NCBI RefSeq assembly: GCF_040081925.1 | Contig: NZ_JBEBMF010000005.1 | Coordinates: forward strand, 269,563-333,562 | Source of the DNA: Mesorhizobium_K quangtriensis | Lineage (GTDB): Bacteria; Pseudomonadota; Alphaproteobacteria; Rhizobiales; Rhizobiaceae | Direction of reading: 5' to 3' | Length of the DNA: 64,000 nt | Shown here: positions 58,576 to 64,000 of the stretch, in pieces | Layout of the letters: each line of letters begins with the position of its first letter | How positions within the stretch are numbered: the first letter of the stretch is position 1 | Made by a program: the position numbers and the translations under genes | The notes under the pieces: generated by a model | Told to the model about the DNA's origin: nothing | Database searches by the model: none | Seen by the model: only the letters and a program-made list of their open reading frames with translations

Positions 58576-58657
58576 GTAAAGTTGGTAGGCGATGGGCGCA
58601 AGAAGGTCGAAGACAAACTGGGCAAGAAATGAGCTGGGCCGACGGCCGGCAACGAGA

Positions 58658-60784
58658 TCATGTGAAAAGCGCTGGGCATCCCCAGCAAAGAATATTGTCG
58701 AGTATCGCCGCCACGTGATCGTGTGCCAATCGTTCCGCAGCCGACAGCCCCGGCGCAATGCTCTCCAGTTCGTGGAGAAGGGCGTCCTGGTTTCGCATTG
58801 CATTGGTGGCGGAGGGAAAAGCGACTTTCACCGGCTCGGTCCTCAGCCGGCTCGCCAACGAGCAGCCGAAGGCGAGAGCTGCGTAATAGTCGATCGGCCA
58901 AAGATGGGCGATGACCTGCTGGTGGGGTGAGCAGAGTTCCTGCGCTAACCCGATCCGTGCCATTCCATCCATGGTCTGCGCTGATCCGCTGCTGCACACA
59001 TTGAGCACCAGAAGGCGTCGGCCGGTGCGAGGAACAGCAAACGATGCGAGATGAGGCATCGAAAGCAGATCGCTGTCGCCCATGACGAGGCCGCTCTCGT
59101 AAACGCTGTAGGGCGATTGCTCTCCGTGCCCGATGACCCAGAGCACATCGGCCTCCGGATCCTCGTAGAATTCCTTGAAGGCGACCGCGTCCAATCGGCC
59201 CTCGCGCACCTTCAATCTCCAGCCGCTCGCCAGCGCCGTCGCACGAAGGCACTCGACCTCTGGCTCGGTGAGCTGGGTTGCGCCGGGCCAAACGCTGAGG
59301 ACCTCGATCGATCTGTCCTCTGCTGCTGTCGCCAGGCTGGCTTCCAGGGCGGCGAACCTGCCTGTCGCGAGCTGGAAGAGACCCTGGAGAGGATCGCGAT
59401 GGCCAGGCAGCACGACGAGGGACCTGGGTGTGAAGTCTTGCGGCAGCTGTTCCGCCAGGCCGCGGAGCTGGTAATGGCCTTCGACGGCCTCGACCAGGGC
59501 CTGGCCGTTCTCGAATGCGGGTATGCCGGCCCGGCGTCCGTCGAGATCCAAGATGCGGTCGCCTGCGGGGCCTCGAAAGTAGTCCGACAATGCGTTCGAT
59601 ATGCCGACCAGAAGGTTCTCCAGGCTGCCGCCTATGTCCGCATGTGGCGCGAACCAGCGTCCCGTTGGCCAAACATAGGCGACACCATCACTGTGGTTCG
59701 GGCACACGAAGAGAACATTGGCGTCGCCTCTTTGCCAGTCCGGGGACCCGTACCATTCCCAAAGCACGTCCAAAATATCTTCGGTCGACCCCACTCTCGT
59801 GAGGCAATAGATCAACGGCATCAGGATCGAGGCGCGAGATTCGAGAGCGATCAAGGCCTCAGCTCGTGACGCATCTGCATGGTAAGAGCTAGAGAGGCGA
59901 CGGATCTCGGCGAGGATGTCCGTCCTGTTCGCCGTCCACGACGCTAGATCGTCGGTCGCCACTGCCATTGCCTGGAAAGTCTCGTGCTCCCTGAGATGCT
60001 CCCTTCGAGTGGCCAGCAGATGCCGTGCCCACTCTACCGGCGTGCGATCCGTCCATTGCGCCGCATGCGTCAAGAAGAGCATCTCGATCCGCGCCTTCGT
60101 TTCCGCGTCAACGAAATCCTGCTGCGCGAGTTCGAACAGCGATCGGGTCAGAACCTCGGCGCCGGGATGGGCCCGTGTGGCAGCCCAGTTGGCCATCGCC
60201 ATCGTCGCTTCCACTCCTGCGCGGAGGTCGCCGTTCGCCAGGGCCATCAGGACGACGCGCGCGGAGTAATCGAAGAAATCCCGGCAATGGTTGTCGAGGC
60301 CGCCGAATTTTCGAGCGAGGAGGTAAGCCACGCGGATCCAGTCCACCACGAATGGCAGCACCGCTTCGTTGAGTTCGTTCGGCGCGCCTTCATATGGAGG
60401 CAGGGCGTAGTTTGCATTGTTTACCCTCGCCGCCGGATCATGCGTTCGGGATATTCCCCAGAGCACCCAGCCGTAGCAGTCCCCCAGCAAACCTGACGAG
60501 AGCGTTCGTTGGGCAGGGATCACGGCCGCGATGAACCTGACGCAGTCGATACAGCTGGCGGTGGCCTCATCCGGCGCCCGGGCAGTCTGCTCGATAATGT
60601 CAGCGCGCACGGATGCCGCGAATGCAAGCATCTGCTCGTCGCCCTGTTCAATTAGCCGTTGCTGAACCCGCACCAGGAAGTCGCTGATCGCCACGCTCCC
60701 GGTCAGCCAATCGAAGTCCTCGTCCCAGGGGGCAAGGGCGGGGTACGCCGCGTGGGTAAGTGGATAGGCCTCCGAGAGCTTCAT
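58658..60784 (-). CDS. CHAT-domain (caspase-like) cysteine protease
   Basis: 708 residues from ATG at 60784; a longer frame to 60850 adds a poor N-terminus. The C-terminal part (about 480-708) is a CHAT peptidase: DVLWVIGHGEQSPYSVYESG places the catalytic His at 553, and LLVLNVCSSGSAQTMDGMAR the catalytic Cys at 597, followed by VIAHLWPIDYYAALAFGCSL. The first 400 residues are mostly helical and may be a TPR-like sensor or scaffold. CHAT proteins act as effector proteases in bacterial defence. It ends 99 bases from the Ubl operon on the opposite strand; a functional link is inferred. Confidence 0.88.
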   Translation of the reverse strand: MKLSEAYPLTHAAYPALAPWDEDFDWLTGSVAISDFLVRVQQRLIEQGDEQMLAFAASVRADIIEQTARAPDEATASCIDCVRFIAAVIPAQRTLSSGLLGDCYGWVLWGISRTHDPAARVNNANYALPPYEGAPNELNEAVLPFVVDWIRVAYLLARKFGGLDNHCRDFFDYSARVVLMALANGDLRAGVEATMAMANWAATRAHPGAEVLTRSLFELAQQDFVDAETKARIEMLFLTHAAQWTDRTPVEWARHLLATRREHLREHETFQAMAVATDDLASWTANRTDILAEIRRLSSSYHADASRAEALIALESRASILMPLIYCLTRVGSTEDILDVLWEWYGSPDWQRGDANVLFVCPNHSDGVAYVWPTGRWFAPHADIGGSLENLLVGISNALSDYFRGPAGDRILDLDGRRAGIPAFENGQALVEAVEGHYQLRGLAEQLPQDFTPRSLVVLPGHRDPLQGLFQLATGRFAALEASLATAAEDRSIEVLSVWPGATQLTEPEVECLRATALASGWRLKVREGRLDAVAFKEFYEDPEADVLWVIGHGEQSPYSVYESGLVMGDSDLLSMPHLASFAVPRTGRRLLVLNVCSSGSAQTMDGMARIGLAQELCSPHQQVIAHLWPIDYYAALAFGCSLASRLRTEPVKVAFPSATNAMRNQDALLHELESIAPGLSAAERLAHDHVAAILDNILCWGCPALFT

Positions 60785-60863
60785 CCCTATCAATGCCCCT
60801 TCTCTGCGACGACCAAGGGACGTCGACAATCGCGCTCCTGCCGGTGCCACACGACCGCTGACC

Positions 60864-61451
60864 CTATGGAGCTAGGCCGACTCCATAGCGCTCGGCGATC
60901 CGCCAGAACCAATCTTGATCGAGATCGACCTCGCGTGCCGACTCCGCAACGGCATCGGCAGATCGGTCGAACAGTGCATAGCAGAGTTCAGTATCATCAT
61001 GCCGGGCAAGGTAGGCGATGCCATCAGCGCCAATAGGGTGACGGGCCAGCGCGATCGACCACGCCTGCGGCACATCGTAAGGGATACCTCCGTGTGCCAC
61101 CTCGGCGGTTGCGCCAACGCGGGCGAGACCGGGCCCGGCAAGCTGGATCAGTTTCAGATCTCTTTCGATGATGAGGCGAACATACGCCTTCCGCTGCAGG
61201 AGGTCCGTATCGATGAGCGTGCGCCCGGGAACTCGCAAAAATGTCTCGGCGAACGCGCCGCCGGTCTCCTTTGCCGCATAGAGAACCCCATAGGAGGCAT
61301 CGGGAGCGTTGAATCGCCCTTGGCGCGACCTGTCGAAGAAGAGCGGGTCCCATTTAGCCGTGTAGAAACGGTGAATTTCTTGCCCTGCCAGTAGGTTCGC
61401 CAGCTGGGGTACACGCGCGCTCAGGTCTGCGGGAGGGAGCGGCCCACTCAC
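60864..61451 (-). CDS. RES-domain toxin (NAD+-targeting family)
   Basis: 195 residues. The RES fold is recognised by EIHRFYTAKWDPLFFDRSRQ, GRFNAPDASYGVLYAAKETG, GAFAETFLRVPGRTLIDTDL and GADGIAYLARHDD, with Arg, Tyr, Glu and Ser at the positions expected for the NAD-binding pocket. Family toxins break down NAD+. It overlaps the antitoxin stop by ATGA, giving the usual antitoxin-toxin order. It lies 79 bases upstream of the CHAT gene on the same strand. Confidence 0.9.
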   Translation of the reverse strand: MSGPLPPADLSARVPQLANLLAGQEIHRFYTAKWDPLFFDRSRQGRFNAPDASYGVLYAAKETGGAFAETFLRVPGRTLIDTDLLQRKAYVRLIIERDLKLIQLAGPGLARVGATAEVAHGGIPYDVPQAWSIALARHPIGADGIAYLARHDDTELCYALFDRSADAVAESAREVDLDQDWFWRIAERYGVGLAP

Positions 61452-62137
61452 GCCCCCTGCTCACCGTGCAGCCTCGCGGCTTCAAGCACGAGGTCGAGTT
61501 GGCCGGACTTTAGCAGCTCAATGGGTTTACGATTGCTCAACCTTACATCGGGGTGAGCAAGGAAGTTGAGCACCGTCCAGGAATTGCTGGTCTGCAAAGC
61601 CTCACGAACGGCCTTGAGCCCAGGCACAACAGTGCCGTCGCGGTTGAACTGCAGCGTGGGGTAGCTGCGACGGTTGCTCGGGCCGGGAACGGCTATCAGG
61701 GAACCGTCCTGCACTCGCTTGTCGATCGCCTGCCGAGAGACGCCGCGCATGAGGGTGCGGACCTCATCAAGATCATAGGCGCCGCCCGCGTCGCGTAGAT
61801 CCTGCTGTGCGATACGGATACCTTCAAGCATCGCGCGGCTGCGCGCATCGGGCTCAAATGCAGTCTTGTCCACTAGGGCTTCGCGCTCGACCTGGTTGGG
61901 GCGCGAGACCTGCTCGACAACCTCAGTGACGCGAGCCACACGACCGCGCACCGACTTTCTGATCGCGCGAACGGACTCCGGTCTCCCGGATACAATCGCA
62001 ACGTGCGCGCCGGCCGGCAGCTTGAACCCGGACAGCGCCTTGATGGGGTCGCCCTTCATCGTGAACATTGTCAGCACCGCCGCGCCCCGCGTCTTCGCCG
62101 TGACGGCTGGTGCCTTTACTTGCGCTTTATCTGCCAT
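61448..62137 (-). CDS. Xre/ParS/MbcA-type antitoxin partner of the RES toxin
   Basis: 229 residues from ATG at 62137, preceded by AGGAGG. The C-terminal segment (LNFLAHPDVRLSNRKPIELL, KSGQLDLVLEAARLHGE) is the Xre-MbcA-ParS toxin-binding domain that seals RES toxins. The middle has DEVRTLMRGVSRQAIDKRVQ, a helix-turn-helix. The N-terminal 70 residues (VLTMFTMKGDPIKALSGFKL, HVAIVSGRPESVRAIRKSV) are unusual for this family and may hold a second domain. It is longer than typical Xre antitoxins (about 130-150). Confidence 0.88.
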   Translation of the reverse strand: MADKAQVKAPAVTAKTRGAAVLTMFTMKGDPIKALSGFKLPAGAHVAIVSGRPESVRAIRKSVRGRVARVTEVVEQVSRPNQVEREALVDKTAFEPDARSRAMLEGIRIAQQDLRDAGGAYDLDEVRTLMRGVSRQAIDKRVQDGSLIAVPGPSNRRSYPTLQFNRDGTVVPGLKAVREALQTSNSWTVLNFLAHPDVRLSNRKPIELLKSGQLDLVLEAARLHGEQGA

Positions 62138-62157
62138 AGGTGTCGCCTCCTGATGAG

Positions 62158-62187
62158 ACAATATGGCGTCAGACGCAACTTTGTCAA
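62158..62187 (-). promoter_or_regulatory. Promoter and internal palindrome of the RES/Xre operon
   Basis: On the minus strand TTGACA (62182-62187) and TATTGT (62158-62163) are spaced by 18 bases, a good sigma-70 promoter. The spacer holds the palindrome GCGTC-T-GACGC (62166-62176), a likely site where the antitoxin blocks the polymerase. The antitoxin start is 20 bases downstream of the -10 box. Confidence 0.7.
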
Positions 62188-62304
62188 CCTAAGCAACCTT
62201 GACATCCAGGGGTATCGGGTGAGTTAACGTCGATTTTGTAGGTGACAGGAGGACCAAGTGCTGAATCTGTCGGTGTCTTCTGATTCGATTGGAGGATACG
62301 GACG

Positions 62305-62690
62305 ATGGGGCAGCCAGGCGTTAGGGATGGCGCGATAGCGGAGAGCGTTGTTTTTCTTGATCATTTCAAGGCTTTGGAGGACCCGCGCCAAAGCATGAAA
62401 GTGCGCTATCCTCTGCCGGAAGTCTTGCTTTTGTGCCTGGCCGCGGTGGTGTCTGGGGCCGAGTCGATCAGCGACATTGCCCTATTCGGCCGCAAGAAGC
62501 TGGATGTTTTGCGTCGTCTGCGGCCCTTTCGCTATGGCACGCCCAGCCATGACCATCTGGGCGACATTCTGGCCTCGCTCGATTGCGAGCAGTTCCGCCG
62601 CTGCTTTGCCGCCTGGGTCGCCAAACAGACCGGCGTCGCGCCGGACGTGGTCGCCATCGATGGCAAAACCGTGCGTCGCTCGCATGATCG
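62305..62690 (+). pseudogene. ISAs1-family transposase, C-terminally truncated
   Basis: ATG at 62305 opens a protein matching ISAs1 (H-repeat) transposases for about 128 residues: LEDPRQSMKVRYPLPEVLLL, ISDIALFGRKKLDVLR, YGTPSHDHLGDILASLD, FAAWVAKQTGV and VVAIDGKTVRRS. Right after RRSHDR the similarity ends and unrelated sequence begins (DNA junction near 62690), giving a stop at 62721. At least two thirds of the transposase is missing. A possible left end of the element may lie near 62209 (CAGGGGTATCG), which is only a guess. Confidence 0.8.
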
Positions 62691-63405
62691 GGCAAGGCGA
62701 GCCACAACTTGCCGAGCGTGATCGGCCGGGCGCCTACCTGCCCTGCTCGACCCACCCGATCTTCGATCAGCTCGCCGAGGATTGGATCGCCATTCTCGAT
62801 AGCCCGATTTCGGTGTTCGACGCTCTGCCGCACATCGTAACCATCACCGGGCTCAATCTTGTTCGATACCAGCTTGACCGAGCGCGTGAACTGCTCGACT
62901 CGGTGCCCATTACGATGATCTGCGAGATCGTATCGCCAAAAAAGACCGTGATCCGTGACCTTGCGGCGGACTCTTTCCAAGCGAACAATGCGCTGCCCGG
63001 TCTTGCCATAGAGCACTACGTCCGCAGTGCCGAGACCTCTCATGAGTGGCAGCTCGCCGTTGCGTCGGACGATGCCGTTCTCAGCGCCGCGGAGGTACTA
63101 GGCCGCCAATTTGACTGGCCGGACCCTGATGACCTACCGACCGGGATGTCGGCAGCGACCGTCTGCGCGTCGAAGACATCGAGGCTAAACAGTCCGCCCT
63201 TCTGACCACGCATGGCCTGAGAGTGATCTCGATCTCGCCGCTGCCCGGCGAGATCGTGGTGGGCGTCGCAAGAGCAAAGCGGCAGATTGTCTCGATGTGG
63301 GATCTCTGGGAGCGCCGCGCCCTGAAACGGAACGCGGATCCCGATCGACTTTATGGACAAGACACTTCTGGAAGCCGCCCACGCCTCATTTACAGGCAGA
63401 TATGA
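62690..63405 (+). pseudogene. Fragmented protein-coding remnant, family not recognised
   Basis: After the ISAs1 junction a reading frame codes for a soluble segment (HPIFDQLAEDWIAILDSPIS, VFDALPHIVTITGLNLVRYQ, EIVSPKKTVIRDLAADSF) up to about 63150. Coding potential then seems to continue in another frame (DRLRVEDIEAKQSALLTTHG, SISPLPGEIVVGVARAKRQI) to 63405. This suggests the 3' part of a gene with a lost start and one frameshift. No family was recognised. The surroundings hint at a former defence gene. Confidence 0.5.
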
Positions 63406-63868
63406 GATCAAGGAAGGGAAGCCCGAGCTGTTTGTCCGAATGGACGCGGTCAACCTCGGCTACCCCCATCCGCGGGAGTCCGACGTTTTAACACTCACGG
63501 AGCCCGATCTTGAGGGTCTCCTCACCGGAACCTCGGGAGAAATTCCATCGACTGCGCTCGTCTCCGTTGGGCCCTTCTACTTCGAAGGTTACTGGTACAA
63601 TCGCCGCCACTTCACCGCAATCGACGGCATCGGTACTCGCAATGATGTTCGCGACCTGCAGAAGACCTGGAGTGGGATTCTGCTCTTTCGGGATGGCTTC
63701 CGCGTTTTTCCCTACGGCGACGAGGAGGATGACTGGCTCGGCTTAGACCGGCGCGCGCTCGGCCGCACCGGATATGTCCTGAACAAGAACCAGTTTGTCG
63801 GATGTCGCTCGGCACTTAAATATGAGAATCATGCCTCTATGATTTCAGACGCTTACGCCGGCACTTAA
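63353..63868 (+). pseudogene. Truncated GHKL/MORC-like ATPase fragment (S5-type region)
   Basis: The frame from ATG at 63353 carries GPFYFEGYWYNRRHFTAIDG, then WSGILLFRDGFRVFPYGDEE and DDWLGLDRRALGR, a pattern typical of the S5-like domain of HSP90/MORC-type ATPases found in defence operons. The N-terminal ATPase part is missing upstream. At QFVG (about 63800) the similarity ends and the frame runs into DNA with a repeated motif. Both ends are therefore broken. The remaining product, if made, would be 171 residues and probably inactive. Confidence 0.55.
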
Positions 63869-63930
63869 TTTGCGAATGGGCAGTTTATTCGATAATGTGT
63901 GTTGGCTTTTGTTACTTAATGTGAGAATGA
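63812..63930. repeat. Three-copy 17-base motif at the likely end of a mobile element
   Basis: A motif of the form ACTTAAtnTGaGAATnA starts at 63814, 63863 and 63914 (49 and 51 bases apart). It begins where the ATPase-like similarity ends and continues up to the start of a new gene at 63961. Repeats of this kind near one end of an element often bind its recombinase or transposase. Base composition also shifts to AT-rich here. Confidence 0.6.
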
Positions 63931-63960
63931 GTCTTGTGATGTTTTCCTCGCGAGCCTGCC

Positions 63961-64000
63961 ATGAACGATCGGTTCCCTGACGAAATCGACGAGGCGCCTT
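63961..64000 (+). CDS. Start of a gene continuing past the right edge
   Basis: ATG at 63961 is followed by 12 sense codons to the window end (MNDRFPDEIDEAP). It lies just inside the repeat-flanked boundary described at 63812-63930, so it may be the first gene of that element, for example a recombinase. Too short to identify. Confidence 0.4.
   Translation, partial: MNDRFPDEIDEAP

Noticed and set aside
58383..59672. 429-codon minus-strand frame overlapping E1 and CHAT
   Set aside because: It overlaps two convincing genes and is Arg/Gly/Pro-rich without domains.
63812..63930. Triple motif considered as a CRISPR array
   Set aside because: Copies differ from each other, are only about 17 bases long and there are just three; no cas genes are near. 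A mobile-element end is the better reading.
53009..64000. CBASS, BREX, restriction-modification or retron system
   Set aside because: No cyclase, methyltransferase, PglZ, helicase or reverse transcriptase was found. The E1/E2/JAMM set resembles CBASS Cap2/Cap3 chemistry but lacks a CD-NTase.
1..64000. tRNA or rRNA genes, or a plasmid replication/partition region
   Set aside because: None could be recognised by eye on either strand. A tRNAscan-SE or Infernal run would settle small RNAs.

Overview
The window looks like an alphaproteobacterial accessory region, probably from a Hyphomicrobiales (rhizobial-type) genome or large plasmid. Supporting traits are high GC, many ATGA/GTGA overlapping gene pairs, a BTLCP-type cysteine proteinase, a PF10091 glucoamylase-like protein, MntR-type boxes with ATAGC/GCTAT arms, and alphaproteobacteria-style metal-resistance genes. 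No rRNA, tRNA, replication, partition or conjugation genes and no CRISPR array were seen. The organism assignment is inference.

Layout. (1) 1-3315, minus strand: ATP-grasp protein, acetate kinase and the N-terminal part of a phosphoketolase. A perfect FNR/FixK-type box follows at 3527. (2) 3575-15185, plus strand: a copper block (two small secreted proteins, DUF5676, DUF2933, methyltransferase-like membrane protein, CopA-type multicopper oxidase, P1B ATPase) running through an MFS pump into an RNA/nucleotide block (metallo-beta-lactamase RNase, AMP/thymidine phosphorylase, PRPP-synthetase homologue). (3) 15433-22603: APC permease, glucoamylase-like protein, CBS-BON protein, cardiolipin synthase, YVTN beta-propeller. 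(4) 22893-26326: DUF302, a tiny membrane protein and a Met-rich EF-hand protein, divergent from a two-component system. (5) 26681-29488: a probable nickel/cobalt efflux operon (RcnR/CsoR-type sensor, NreB-like MFS, VTT protein, NicO/RcnA exporter) behind a G-tract operator. (6) 30054-37899: flavin-binding protein, P2-type ATPase, DUF6629, glutaredoxin-MauE fusion, membrane DUF305, with decayed YeeE/YedE and IS66 remnants. (7) 37962-40902: ZIP transporter and two-domain multicopper oxidase divergent from mntR across two MntR boxes. (8) 41011-43219: CadR/PbrR-like MerR regulator, then PCuAC, SCO and DUF411 proteins. (9) 43347-50325: an envelope set with three L,D-transpeptidases, DsbA and parvulin, then an FAD oxidoreductase and YnfA. 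(10) 50406-52753: ZntA-type ATPase behind a textbook 19-bp-spacer MerR promoter.

53009-64000 is a defence-type island. It holds an unrecognised protein with a PD-(D/E)XK-like pattern and a HigB toxin with a HigA-ImmA/IrrE fusion. Next comes a compact four-gene ubiquitin-like conjugation operon (Ubl, E2-like, JAMM peptidase, E1-like) that converges on a 708-residue CHAT (caspase-like) protease gene. A RES/Xre toxin-antitoxin pair, a truncated ISAs1 transposase, decayed gene fragments and the left end of another mobile element follow. The Ubl-E2-JAMM-E1 operon beside a CHAT protease is the best candidate here for an under-described system.

How the parts may work together. The copper genes cover efflux (P1B ATPase), periplasmic oxidation (multicopper oxidases), periplasmic binding (DUF305, PCuAC, SCO, DUF411, DUF302) and sensing (two-component system). 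Separate modules handle Ni/Co, Mn and Zn/Cd/Pb. RNase, nucleotide phosphorylase, PRPP-synthetase homologue, phosphoketolase and acetate kinase could form a starvation or low-oxygen route from RNA ribose to acetyl phosphate and ATP. That route is a hypothesis.
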